Notes under the pieces: model-generated
Told to the model about the DNA's origin: nothing
The model's database searches: none
What the model saw: the letters and a program-made list of their open reading frames with translations, nothing else
Part shown: in pieces, positions 11,537 to 25,100 of the stretch
How the letters are laid out: each line of letters begins with the position of its first letter
Numbering within the stretch: the stretch's first letter is position 1
Origin: Rhea pennata
Lineage: Eukaryota > Chordata > Aves > Rheiformes > Rheidae
NCBI RefSeq assembly: GCF_028389875.1
Contig: NC_084702.1
Span: forward strand, 47,243,053 to 47,307,052
Reading direction: 5' to 3'
DNA length: 64,000 nt
Made by a program: the position numbers and the translations under genes

Positions 11537-13274
11537 AATAAGTGCGTATTTTTCTTACACAAAAAGGGAAATATAAAAATTACAATTCTGATTGATCTCA
11601 TTGTTTAAGATACAGCTCATACAATCCTTGAAACATTCCCTGCAGGTAAGAAACTAGATCTGTGCCAATTAGAGAAAAGCTTGTCTCCATAAAATTTGTC
11701 TTTAACAGTTAACAGATCACTGAATATACAGTACAGAACGAGTTCAAATTCATCTAAATTTTAATAAGTATCAGATATTCCTCCTATTTCATATGTAATT
11801 ACATTTTAATCATCTCTGGTCACACCTATCTTTCAGCTAACCTGCTCATTGAAAAGCATGGAAAAGCTAAAAACACTGTGGGGAAGAAAGTAGATAGAAG
11901 GAGCTGATTCTGAACAGCCAAAACTGGATTACTTAAGAGCAAAAAGCTTGTTTGTATACTGAGTCCATATCCAGTGCACCATTAAAAAAAAAAAAAAATC
12001 TTACAAAGGATTTTAATTGGCCTTCGTTAGGATAACAGTTGTCTGGAGGAGAACAGAATAACTTGAATGGAAAAGCCCTCAATATGGAGGAGATTTCTTG
12101 CACAAAGAATCCCACTACCAACTTTTAGGCCTGTGCAATTTATAAGTAACCTGAATTAGGTCTCTTCTAACAGCTTCTTTCTATAGGAGTAGACAAAACT
12201 TTTGTCAAGCTGCATGACTTGCAGAAACAAAACTAAGCTCCTTCAAACACGAAGGAACTCTGTTAGTCAAAAAAAAAAAAAGCCTCTATCTTCCACAGTC
12301 AATGTTTTCATAATGAGAAAGAAAAAATTTTCTTTGAATTTGGAAAATACTGAAACGTAGGTTGACTTTTAATAATTTTTGACAAGAATATTCTTTTCCT
12401 AGAACTTGGTAGGGTAATCTATAGATTGAAGCATCAGTGCACCTATAATACATTACTGATTTGTTATATAAAATGCTAAGTTCCCACCCAATACTGGAGG
12501 TTAATATTGTATACAAAGTGATTAGACAAATAGCTTCAGGAATCTAGCTAACTAGTTGGTTGATAGGATGCAAGACTTGAAACAGACTAGCAGAAGAAAA
12601 AAAAAAAACATTGGGGGTATGTGTGAAGCTTCTTGATTTGGGAAGTTTGGGGGTGGGAAGAGTTGTTTTTTGAAGTCTGGTTTCCATATGACTGAAATTT
12701 CCAGAGACAAAAATAAAACACCTACAAGAAAAGAGGCAAGGATTTTTTCTGTCTCCCTCCAAACTACAAATAGCAAACCACTTAACATTTACTTTAAAAT
12801 GTATCAAGACTTTCTGTTTAAAGGCCACAAACTCTATACTTCGGTGTTTGTTGCTGTAACACTGAAAAGGATGGAAAGACTTATTTCAGCCCATGTTCCA
12901 TCCATCATGCTTTTTTCTTTGTGTGATATCCCTATATATTAAACATCTAAAAGATACTTAAGTCTGCCACTTCTTTCAGTATTAAACTGACATACCATTC
13001 TGATCCCTTCAAAATAACTTCATAAATAGGCATCTTGCATCTCAAAACAAAAACTACTCAGTTACTTTACAAAAGGCCAACTTGAAATATGTCTCCACAA
13101 AATTTAAAAAGAAAAGTGAAAAATAAAAAAAATAAAAAAATCCTATCCCACACAAACCAGTAAGAGCAAGGTGCACTGGTCAAACTCAACAAGCAGTACA
13201 GAGGTGGATTAAAGCAGGCAGTTTACTGGAATTTGGGTCTACTTGCTTATTCCTGGTCTAATTATGAAGAGAGT

Positions 13275-13332
13275 TGCAGGATAATTCAGGTTGGAAGGGA
13301 CTTCAGGAGGTCATCTAGTCCAACCTCTAGGT
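13275..13332 (-). mobile_element. CR1 3' end fragment
   Basis: The plus strand holds ggataattcaggttggaagggacttcaggaggtcatctagtccaacctct in pieces, the reverse complement of a CR1 3' terminus. The following 190 bp may be older CR1 sequence but I could not align it. Confidence 0.75.
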
Positions 13333-16300
13333 GAAAATGGCTTCTGGAAGTTGCTGTCCTTACGGTATTTCCCAGGGTAGTGCTCATGTTCAAACCTTCA
13401 GGCCCCGGTTGCACATCAGTGATTCAGTACTTTTGTCTCAGCATTGCAATATGTTTATCAGACGGATCAATTTCCTTGCTGTGCAAGGCCTCCAAGGGGA
13501 GGGATTTCCAAGTGAAAAGAGATAGATAAACTAGTGGTGGTGGGGGGGAATTGTGCAAGGAAAGCTCTCTTACAATTCCAAGAATAGTTCATAGATCCCT
13601 AAGCTACTTTTATGGTTGTTTCTCGATTACTCCCTCAACTGGTTGCTTTTCAAAACTGCTGGCTAACTTCAGTCACATTTGACAGCAGACTCAAGGATAA
13701 CCAAATTCCTTAAAATCCCACCCAATCCCGCCGCAAAATAATCAACTTCTGACAGGAGAAAGACACAGAAGTCAACATCTGTAGGAAAGGCAGGTATTAA
13801 AACTCACATCTTAACCACTCCAAAAGGTAGCAGTCAATCAGTACAGAGCTCCAACCCCAGCCATGGCACCTGCTGCCTCATGGCCAGCAAAAGAGGTAGA
13901 AGACAGGGGAGGCACTGCAGAAGGAAGGAGAAAGGTAACACAGAACATAAAACTGGCAGAAAGTAGGCTTCATCAGCTCTGCTACTCACAGAACCATTAG
14001 CTTTTTTAAGAGATTATTTTGTATGTTTCTACTAAAGCAAACTACCTTAGTATTTTCAAAAACCCTTTAGATCTTGAACATGTACACTAACAACTCTTCT
14101 GATCAAGAAGAATTATATGAAAAATCTGGAAAAAAATAAGACAGAAAAGCTAGAATGAAAGTTATTTTCAAAATAAGTCTGTTTTAGCACCTAAGAGACA
14201 TTCATTTCTAGAGAAACAGCAGTTAAAAATGAATTACTACGGAGCTGTTTGCAAAAACTGGAAGAAGTGAAGGCCTTGGTTATTCTGTACTGCCAAAAAA
14301 TGTCATACTGGCCTATCAGTTTGATCACCAGCTGCAAGGCCAGAACCTTACTCAAGGTCAAGGGCATCATCCACATCACATTCTTCCATTGGAATGCATC
14401 CAAAGTACCAAAAGGTTGCTGGAGTTATTTGTGTTGAAATATGCATGCACAGAAGCATAGAAGTCAGGCTACTTTTCAGACAGGAACCACAGCACACATG
14501 CTTAAAGCATTTACATTCAGATAAACTCTAAATTTGTTTGCTTCCTACTGGTTTACTGTGATTTATAACATGACAGTGTGAGACATCAGCCATGGAGATT
14601 GAACTCTGAAGACCTTTCAGTTTAAGCCCATGAGCTGCTGCAGCAAGAGCTAAATATCCCATAGGAAGGATGCAATAGGTATTCTTAACTGAAGCAAGTT
14701 GTAAGTAAAGCAGCAGGCTCAGGAACATGATTGCAACCATCATATTTCACCATCTTCTTGCATACTAAGTATAATCACAGACAAGCAACCAAACTGCAAA
14801 ACATCATAGCACGTTAATTTAGAGATTTGAACAGGTTAATTCAGATACCAATGAAGGGCTCTAAAAAGGGCAGAAAAAATGAGTATAACTCCGAGACTTG
14901 GAAAGTTCACCCTACAGAGAAGCAACATGGTTCTACTGGTCCACCACTCACAAGTCTATAGCATGGACAAAGCAAGCTGAAGAATCCTTAACAACAGATC
15001 CAGGTGTTATCACGGATAAGTGGTGTGATCCACGGTTAAGAAAGCAATTACTTGAGTTGCTAACACACAGCATAAATATTCTGTCATCACGCACAATTTA
15101 AATTTAAATTCTTACTAAACAACAGCTGCAGAATCCACTTAACACAAGGGTGTATAAACGGATAAAAAGATCCATTTGTCTGGGTTTTATGCTGCTCCTA
15201 GTTAGCTCTGATGAAATGGTACTCAATCCTTGATCCGAGTTCTTACAGTTCAAGAAGTCCAGATGGATAGCCAGCGCCCTTACAGCAGTTAAAAGGTGAA
15301 ATGCTTCCAAGTGAAAGTGAATTTACACAGTTTTCTCCCCCTACAAATTCTTCAGGTGCACTCATAATCTGCAAATTAAAGATTTCCAATAACTTCATTA
15401 CTACACGATCTATGTTACATCTAGCAGTGAGTAGTCCAAATACTCAGTTTAGAAACAATCCTGGGGAAGAGGTGTGAGGTTAAAAACTAGATGTGGTAGA
15501 CATTAATCCAGAAAGCCAGTCTTCCTACACTGCAAAGCTGGAGGAGGACAGACAACTTCCTAAAGTAGATGTTTACTCATAAATTTCTTTAGAGAGGCTT
15601 CTTGCAACACAGGTGCCTGAAAACATGTTACGAGGTATCTTCCCATTACACTATTCAGGAGACCATAATAAGGCTAGTCTGTTGGCTTCCATAAAGAGGA
15701 TACAAGTCTTAGATAGGAAATTCAGATATTGTTTAAAACAGGACACTACAATACAAAGGATGTGATATATTCAGCAGATTTAATGTGTCCTTGTCAACAG
15801 CACAGTCGCATCTAGGTAGTAAAAAGTGGTATGACTTAAGGACCACAAAGTAGAGAGTAATTAATCAGAACAAACTAAAGTAGGGCACTTTCCTTGTTCC
15901 TATAAAATACACATCTTTCACTTTTATATCCCTTTGCAAATTACAAAGCAACTTTACAACAATACTCAAGTTCAATATATTAACTAAGTTGGAACCCTTC
16001 ATCACACAGGAACAATCAGAGGGTGAAGTATAGTTGTCTAACATTTGCTGGGAGTGTTCGTTTTCTTCAAAAGAGCTACATTCCCATTAAAGAGGAGAAT
16101 GTAAGTTTTTTCCTGCAGTACAAAAGCCTCAGACAACACCACATAACGCATCCCAATGCTTTATGTACAACAATGAAGTACGTTACAACATTGTTTTGGG
16201 AATCTGTTACAAATATTCTATAGACCACAAAATCATTATCCTTTTATTTTTCTAAGTATCTTCCAATAATGCTAACAACAACATTTTATAATGATGTAAG

Positions 16301-16511
16301 TACACACTTCTCCCTTGCAAAAACAAAACAATCTTTTGGCCACATAGATTCTCCCACATGGGTGTTCTATTAAGAACTGAAATCTCAACACTCAAAGTCT
16401 CTACATGAATTCAAGTGATCTGTTTCTCAAATTCATGCCCCTTTAAAATGTGTGCAGTTCTACTGAAATGGTGGCTTTTTCCAGCTTTCTATATTCTAAT
16501 TAAGTGATTAG

Positions 16512-16515
<4 letters not shown>

Positions 16516-16552
<37 letters not shown>
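16516..16552. repeat. Poly-A tract (37 A)
   Basis: Longest A homopolymer in the window. It lies 27 bp left of a CR1 3' end, but CR1 does not use poly-A tails, so it is a separate feature. Confidence 0.95.
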
Positions 16553-16553
<1 letters not shown>

Positions 16554-16579
16554 ACAATTGAAACACAAGCTAACAATCG

Positions 16580-17018
16580 CACAGAATCACAGAATGGTTG
16601 GGCTTGGAAGGGACCTCTGGAGATTATCTAATCCAATTCCCTTGTTCAAGCACAGCCACCCAGAGCACATTGCACAGGATCATGTCCAGGCGGGTTTTGA
16701 CTGTCTCCAGAAAAGACAGCTCCACAGCCTTGCTGGGCAACCCGTTTCAGTGCTCCGCCACTCTCACGGTAAAGGAGTTTTTCCTCATATTCAGGCGGAA
16801 CTTCTTGTGGTTCAGTTTGTGCCCACTGCTTCTTTTCTTCTTGTTGGGCACAACAGAAAAGAGCCTGGCCCCATCCTCTTGACAGCCTCCCTTCAGGTAT
16901 CTGTAGACATTGATAAGGTCTCCTCTAAGTCTTCCCTTCTCAAGGCTAAACAGGCCCAGCTCTCACAGGCTTTCCTCATAGGCAGATGCTCCTGTCCCCT
17001 AATCATTTTTATAACCCA
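16580..17018 (-). mobile_element. CR1 LINE 3' fragment, reverse orientation
   Basis: Starts with cacagaatcacagaatggttgg, the reverse complement of a CR1 end with the ATTCTGTG terminal repeat. It continues through antisense 3' UTR and the ORF2 tail (reverse complement of LRELGLFSL-type sequence near 16,950). It is more diverged and of a different subfamily from the 6-7 kb copy. A 37-nt A-tract lies just to its left. Confidence 0.9.
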
Positions 17019-18332
17019 AAGGTCCAGCTAGACAGACTGTCATTGCTTTTTGAAAATGAAGCTCATTCCATTATTTTTAATTAACAAGCTGATGTTACGT
17101 AGCATTCTTACTAAACTAAAGTTAAAATAATTACAGTAATTCCTGGCACTTTGTAGCAACCAAGCCCTACTGTAGAGATTAAGCACAAGGTTATTCCAGG
17201 TTAACAGAAAGTCCCCAGAAGCCAACCAGCTATCAAGTGGTATGTTGTCACAGACCAGCAGAGAAGGGACAAAACCCCAAAGCAGACCAAATGGCTCTAT
17301 ATAAAGTCTACACATTTTTTTCACTGGAAGAAGGATCAATTCCTACAGAATTTAAAATACGTCAGCTGCATTTAGGTAGTGGAAAAGAGGGTACAGAATT
17401 ACTGCTGTCCAGCAATAGGTATTCACTGATCTTTTGATGTGTTCTATACTCTTCACTAATAGTCCAAGCACAGGAAAAGCATGAAGTGACTTGTTTTGCT
17501 ACCTAATGCTGAAATAAGCCACTTCATACAGAAGAAACAACACACACATGTGGGCGCAAGCACACCCCCATTCATCCTCATGTAAGCAGACACTGAGGAA
17601 GTGATGCATGTTCCAAGGAAATATATCATGACTTAATAAAATCAGATAGATTGTTTTATAAATCTGTAGTATAATTGATTCAATATTCATTGTCCTTCCC
17701 TTAGTATATTTTGACAGAGAAAATAGAATAGCAATATCTAACTGCTTCAGCAGTATTTTTTCCTGCTGTGCTAAGCAGCAAGAAAATGTCTAATAATGAA
17801 CTAGCTGATCCACTTTGATTAAAAAAGTCATTCCATAGGATTCAAGGCAAGCAAAGCAGAACGCAGCTCTTGTTCTAACACCTTGAACATCACAGTTCAA
17901 GTTATACAATAAAAGCCATACACACTGAAATAGAGTACTCAGCTACACAACTTTTTTTTAATGTCAAAAATTAATTATATGCAAAGAATGATTTTAGGAA
18001 GAGCTGCAGATTTTTAACAATAATTATTCAGGGTCACAAAACTGTTTTCTTAATAGAAACAGTTGCAGACCAAATAACATATCCCAAAAATAAACTACAT
18101 GAAATTTCTCCCTACTAAGTAGAGACTGGCTGCATTTGCTAAATCATGCAGTGGAGTGGGAGGGGGAGAGGGCAACTCATCATTATCTTTTCCTTTAAAG
18201 ATTTATTTTATGTTCTTGCATATTTATCAGTCTAAATGCCACCTTTTCTAGAAGTAGTGAAATACTTGCACAATTTCAGAAGAATCAGAAAGTTCAGAAT
18301 ATATGATTCCTGATACAAGGATTTAAAGCATT

Positions 18333-18368
18333 TCCAAGCACTTGCAAAAAACTTCCAAGCACTTGCAA
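18333..18368. repeat. Short direct repeat
   Basis: ttccaagcacttgcaa occurs twice in tandem, separated by a few A/C bases. Confidence 0.75.
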
Positions 18369-18419
18369 GTGCAACATATAAAGCATGTAAGCATATTTCA
18401 AGGGGACAGAGGTACTCTC

Positions 18420-18460
18420 ATAAATAAATAAATAAATTATATATATATACACATATATAG
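18420..18460. repeat. (TAAA)n/(TA)n microsatellite
   Basis: Four TAAA units followed by alternating TA and a few CA steps. Confidence 0.85.
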
Positions 18461-19122
18461 TAAGACCACATAGAACCTGATATTCCATCCTTTATTTGGG
18501 CTTTGGGGCTAGTAACAAGGGAAAATAATACGGCAATGAAGGCTAAGCAGGTCACATATGCAGCCATGGATACACAGATTGTACAAATGCTGATGTCCTT
18601 TATATTACTTAACTCACATCAGTAAATTAGATTATGTCATGCCACAGAGAAACTAAGTGGAAACAGACACATGTGAAGTCTCTTCACCATTTTATATCAA
18701 GAACAATAATTTCAGTCCATAAACACCCCCAGCAAAAAGGGGAAGGAAAAAAAAACACCTGCTACAGAACATTTCTTAAAAAAAAAGCAGATACAAAATA
18801 GAAGAACTTGCATCATATAGCTTATCTGAATGCAAGAAGGAGTAAAACAAGCTATCAAGTCTCACTAAGCAACACCCAGCAAACTTTCAGAAGCTTCAAC
18901 AAACAATTGTTGCAGCTCTTATCTCTGCCTCGGCTGAAGGGAAAGAAGGGAGATGGGCAGCCCAAAGGAGGGCTCCAAAGCACAGATTCATTTTCGCAGT
19001 TGCTGAAAATCATACACAGAAGCATTCTGAAGGAAGCTGAGAAAAATTCCACATAAACCCAAAAAGTGAGAAGTATCTCAAACGCAATTGCTTCCTCAAT
19101 GCAGACTACTTTCTTCAGCCGA

Positions 19123-19124
<2 letters not shown>

Positions 19125-19151
<27 letters not shown>
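19125..19151. repeat. Poly-A tract (27 A)
   Basis: Uninterrupted A homopolymer in LNPEP intron 1. No SINE or processed pseudogene body was recognised next to it. Confidence 0.95.
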
Positions 19152-19153
<2 letters not shown>

Positions 19154-20113
19154 AGTAGTTCTTCATACTGCTGGTTGAAAACATTACCACTGTAAATCAG
19201 TATTAGAGTTTAAGAAGTAAGCAGGCCCAATATAGATACATGCAACTTATTATCCAGTATCTTTTCAACAGTTTAAATGAACAGAGTGGCTTTGGCTTGC
19301 TAAGAGGTAGTGGCTTAACTGACATGCCTTCAACTAAACATCTGAACTGGAAGCTTTTGAATACGCAGACTTAAAAACAATCATTGTTAGCATTTCCATA
19401 ACAAGAAATTTTGTATTTTTCTAAATTTAAAACTAAAATAAAGTCAGCATAGTTAACACTATTTAAAAACTAACTGCATAATCAGGTAAGTCAGAAATAT
19501 GTTCCAGAAATCCAGGAGAGAAGGAAGCAACTCAAATACTGTTATGTTCCACCTCACTTAACCACTATAGCAACTGAGACATACTAATAGGGAAAAGGTC
19601 AGCAAATACAAATGACAGTTTGTACATTCTACAGTATTTTAAATCAAAAGTTTAATATGAAACACAAATAAAGGCTGTAATTAACATTGATTGCTTCAAT
19701 ATTCAGCTCTTTTAAGGATTTTTATTCTTATCTCCTTTAATTCCTTACTTCTACTCTTACTCAAACCCATCTATTATTTCCTACTTACACACTGTATCTT
19801 AAGATCTTCAGCACAGAATTTGAACATGTGAGTAATAGTATTTCATCATAAGGGGAGATTCTATTTCTTCTACAAGACTCAAAGAATATAAACAAATTAC
19901 ACTGAAGCTGGATCTAAACATTCAGAATGATCCTGAAATAAAGTTTCAGGTGAAGAAAAAAGCTTGGTTACTCACAGATGATTGCATTCTGAGCAGTTAC
20001 TGACATATGCAGCCAGGAATTCATTGAAGTTGCTTTATGTGTTAAATAAATTTCAAAACCTGCTGGTCACATCAGAAATAAACTCAGTTTAAAAAAAAAC
20101 TAGAACATGATTT

Positions 20114-20226
20114 AGCCCACCTGGATGCAACCCTGTCTACCATGCTCTAGGTGACCCTGCTTGAGTACGGAGGGTTAGACTAGATGATCTCCAGAGGTCC
20201 CTTCCAACCTTACCAATTCTATGATT
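20114..20226 (+). mobile_element. CR1 3' end fragment
   Basis: About 110 bp matching the last coding codons, the 3' UTR and the terminus of CR1: cacctggatgcaaccctg, then gttagactagatgatctcc, then cttccaaccttaccaattctatga. It is close in sequence to the 7.2-kb terminus and severely 5'-truncated. Confidence 0.93.
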
Positions 20227-22046
20227 TCTTAAAATAAGACTAGCATTTCCAGCAAATACATGTAAGAAAAGTCTCCTCAAATGATCAACTGTGCAGTAAC
20301 CTGCAGCAATAAACGCATTAGATAAGTTGGTAACGGTTCTAGTGAGTCACGGTTCTAGAGAGTCTCCACATTTCCCCAACCTTTCAACTAGTTGCTTGTT
20401 TAGATGAATAATTTTTGCTTCATGATCCAAACAAAGAATTATACCAGGGACACTTAAGACAGTTCAATGAAAGCAACTGGACTGCTAATTAACCTTTACT
20501 TTGACTTGAGCTGTAACTCCCTGTTGATGCAGCATCAAGGGCTAAGAGAAAAGCTGTGCTTTCTGAGCACAGGGGTATACCCATGAAGTAGAATCCATTT
20601 TTTAAACCAGATAGCTAATACAAACAGTGCCCCACTGATCTGCAGTACTGCTTGCCATCCTAATGTCCACAGCCAGTCTAGGAAGAGCAGGATAGAGCCT
20701 TTCAGTCCACCTGATTGTCCACTACCTAGCAACAGCTTCATCACCTACTGACCCACCTAAAAGGAGACCATCTCCAAAGTGACTGGTTTACCTGAATTTC
20801 CTTTCATCTCTGCTGAATCAGTGAACTGAACTGTAGGAATACAGTACTGACTGGGGTCACTCTTGCTGTCACAGACAACCAATAGAATTGATGGTCAGTC
20901 CAGACAGATTTTACATACAATTCTATTCAAACAATTCTGCAGAACCTAAAAACTTAAAGCGAAGCCTTCCAACTCCTTTACTTTATCATTAGCCCTACCT
21001 TCTTATCTTTTTCTCTGATTACTCATTACCTCAAGGTAGAATTCTTCAGCATCGCTTGCCTTGGAGATTCTTAATACTATGTATAAATCTTACAAAATCA
21101 AAGTTAATCAAGTAAATTGCTCAACTTGCACAGCCTTTCAACTCCTTTGCCTATGGTAAGGCCTCCTGGGTATCACATCTTCTCACAGGGAAAAAGCATA
21201 CTGCATTCCCAGTTATTAAAAGCTGGTAGAATAGCACAAAGTGAACATTATGGTTCCTAGGCCCCTCCCTGACTCATCATTTTTTACCATTGACAAGAAG
21301 GTACATCATCCTCTCATCATGTCCCTCCAAGTCTCCACCCTTTCCCAGGCACAGAGAGCATTCTGCATTTTTCATCCTTCCTTTTGCTCTCCTATTCCTT
21401 TCAGAGTAGCAGCTCTTGGGCTTCCTCCCATTGCTTCCCAGGAGAAGATGAAATGATTAAAAATGTGAGGTTCTTCTAGGCTCCTAATCCTCCTCAGAGT
21501 GCTACAGCCACGAATTCACTATAGGGTTTGTAAACCTACTTCCAAGATGAGTTACCAAAAAAAAAATTAACTTACAGTTCCTCACTTACAGCCCCTAACT
21601 AGCTCTTGCCTTACTTCAGTCTCCAAGCAGACATAGGATCCCCTTTCACTTTCAATTCTTCCTCTCTCTAACTGCCAGCTCTTCCTTGTCACAGAGCTTC
21701 TCCTTAGAGAGGTTGAAGACTGACCAAACCTGGCAACCCTCCATATATGAACAGGGGACTAAGATTTAGATTTTGGGTAGGTTTTTTAAACAGACTTTGT
21801 AGGGTTTACCTTCCATTATAAGCAATATATTTAATATACACACACAGACTGATGCAGCCTTTCCAGTACATAAAGCATTTACAGTTGCAAAGGTTTGAGC
21901 AAGTGTATCAAGTGACATTGCAACCTCAAACAAAATGCTACTAAATTTAGTTAGAAATTCTTAATTTTTCTCCTCTCTCCTTACTGCAAAACGCAATACT
22001 CTGTCCTATATTTGTATACTATTTACACATCCTTTCAGTTAACACA

Positions 22047-22165
22047 AGGCAGCATGGCCTAACGAACAGCAGAGTAACCCTTAGGACTTCGGTTTCATTT
22101 CTAGCTCTGCTAGCTTGGGAAACAAATTAATTCCCATGCACCTCTACTTTTCCACAATCCCTCTC
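22047..22165 (+). mobile_element. MIR-like tRNA-derived SINE relic
   Basis: gcagcatggcctaacgaacag resembles the A-box end of amniote MIR elements. ttcggtttcatttctagctctgctagcttggg resembles the B-box and core (GGTTCRAATCC, then AGCTCTGCCA), and the following cctctacttttcc resembles the C/T-rich core end. Diverged, ancient copy. Confidence 0.55.
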
Positions 22166-25100
22166 TTTTGGACTTGGGCTGCAAAGCTTTGGGACAATTA
22201 CCATTCCTTAAAATAGTCTCTCTTAAAAGTGACTGATTAAAATTGAGGTCTAGATTACTTGGAGCTGCTAGCAGATACCATCTATGTAATTTATTATTAG
22301 TTTCAAGTAACACACATTTCACTTTTACATAATGTCAAAACTTTCCCAAAAAGCATGATCAGTAGTACTGATGAATCAGATGGGCCCAGTCATAGCGGAG
22401 AGAAATTCAGCAGCATTCACAGAATGACTGCACCTTGTATTTAGAAAAGAAACAAAACTACAACTTCTTCATATTTCCCTTATTAAGGCCATTTAAAATC
22501 CTTACCTGTTGCTACCTTCTTTTGTGACCAATCAACACTGAAGTGCCTGAAGCACTCCTTTAAAATGCACTATTCCTAAGTTCAATGCACGAATCTAAAT
22601 GTTTCGGTAGTTATTGAACGGGTTAAAAAAAATATTATCAAGAATGGAATGCTGTTTCAGAACAGAGCTGAAAGAATGTATGTAAACACCTCAAAGGGCA
22701 ATTCAAGGGAAATAAACGCCTCAAAGCTTTGGAAGAACCAATAAAAAATTAAAATGCAAAAAAATGCTTAAATATCAAACTAATTTTTAAAATTGCTTTG
22801 TTCTTATGTTTTTAAAGCATCATCCAACAAAAATTATGTAGTGTTCCTTAAGTTTTCCCCAGGGACAACTGAGTCATAGCACAGTCAGCAAATAATCCCT
22901 GTTACTATTTTCACACACAGTGCATAGACACAGTTCTCTGGGACACAGCATGTCACTTGCAGAAAGGGTAAGACACTGGCACAGACTCTTGAGGATCACA
23001 TGCAAAAAAACCAAACATCTCCCCCAAAAAACAAATAAACCATACCACCCAACACAACATATTATAGAACCTACTCAAAAACCTAGCCAAAACCTCATGC
23101 TTCTGTGGGTCATGCAAGCTGCAATATTTCTGATCTTAGCTTTCCCCCTCCCCGAGGGAAGACAGGAAGAAAAAAAATCCCAAACTAAAATGTTCTATTT
23201 AGTCAGAATCATAGCTTAAAAGCAAATTACTCATCCTAAGGGATCCCTGGCCACGAAGCCTATAGAAAATCCCTGTACAGTAATATACTGCATAGACCTC
23301 ATGGATAAGGACTGTAACTTCCTAAATTCAAGCCAGGTTCACATCTCTGTCCACACATTATTAGCTGATTTATAGAAAATTCCTAAAATCTAAGAAACCA
23401 GAAACTGTTAACATAAGAAAACAGATTAAGAAATCTGCTGCTCTTTAAAGACACTATAATCTTCATATTTGAAAACAGTGCAAGTTCAAAAAAAAAAGAT
23501 CTGTATAATTTTCAAACGTTGCTGCGAAGTTGCATGTTCTTGGAGCAGTAACTAAGGTCACCCTCTATCATCTCTATATTACATTATATTCATGTTTTTT
23601 CTGGTGGCAAAATATGAAACAGGTGCATCACACACTTAAAATGACAGCATTCAACAAAGCAGTAAGTTGAGAAAAGACAGGCTTTTCATTTTCCTCTTTA
23701 AAACTCAAATGGATTGTAAATTTCTAATTTTAAGATGATACACAGTTGTGTTTGCTATTAGACATCTTTAAGTTTTCTAAACATACAAATGAAATTAAAT
23801 AGTGTATGCAATACAGATGTTGTATCTATGACTGTTCCAGTTTTGAAAAGAACTGATAGCATTCCCTCACCAATAACGAATGCATTTCGGATTACTTACC
23901 ACAAAGTAAGGAAATAATCATATAAGCGTATAACATAGATCTAGCAAAGAAGAAATCATTAAATCCAACTCCAATTGCGACATCCTGAATTTGACTTTAT
24001 CCAGTTCTTCGAGCTAGTAAAATCCCTTTGGCTTGCTCTAAGCCATCTACTTACTGGTTTATGACCATTATTTCTATCATATTGATTTAGTTCCTCCCAA
24101 TACACTGCAAAAGACTTCCTGCATTGTTATGCTTTGGGTTGTCTCCAACTAACCTATTAAAAAAAAAAATGAAAACAAAACAAAACAAGTAGACCATACT
24201 AATGTTTGTTATTTTGTTTTTTAAAAAGGGAGAAGTGCTCATCTTGTCTTTCCTAACAATCTTGTTTAACTGCTGCCTGCATCAGCAAGCACGTTAGTTA
24301 TGCTAACATTTTGACTAGTTTTTTTAATCAAGTCTTCCTATGTACACCATGCATTTCAAATTCTTTCTAAGCAAGAAAATACAATCCCACACTACATAGA
24401 GAAGTCAAGAGACGTGCATAATGTAATGCATGTTATTTAAAATTCACAGTAAGAAAACACATTTTTAACCTTCAGTTAGCTCAGAAATAGGAGAACATCT
24501 GGCTGTCAGAATTTCAGGTAAATCAGAAGTCCTAGCTGAAAGCATTTTGCCACCATCTCATCTACCACTGAAAAGCTGTCACAGACATGTCAGAGGGAAT
24601 GAAAGTCTTAGTAACAAAAATCAAGCAGAACAGAACACATACACAAAAAATCTTGCAAAATACAGAAACCCAGCACTCCAGAAGTTACAAGGCATCTTAG
24701 AAAATCCCATCTGCCAACAAACTACAGTTCCAGGCACTGTTAGTTTTTCATGCAAAAAGCAGCACTGAGACGTCCCAAATGCACTCACATACAACAAGGT
24801 GCTTAAAGTTCCTAAATTCCAAAACATTTCCAAAGGTACAACTAAAGGTTCAGTGGTTATAGCATCAGTTGAGCTGTGCTGAAACAACTCTCTCCAGACC
24901 AATAGGATCCAATTAATCTATGTTTCCTCTACAAAGGGCTCCCAAAAGACTGCCAGGTTCCCTAGCTCTGCAGCTCTTTTATCATTGCTCCACTTCGGTG
25001 CAAGGAGTGCTCCCACTTTCCACTTGCAGGAGAAAAATCATGAACTGCCAGAACCTTCTAAGAATTAAGGTTTTTCCTCACAGGAACACATGATCAAATC

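Noticed and set aside
16504..17031. Plus-strand open frame of 175 codons
   Set aside because: It is a poly-A tract (Lys run) followed by antisense CR1.
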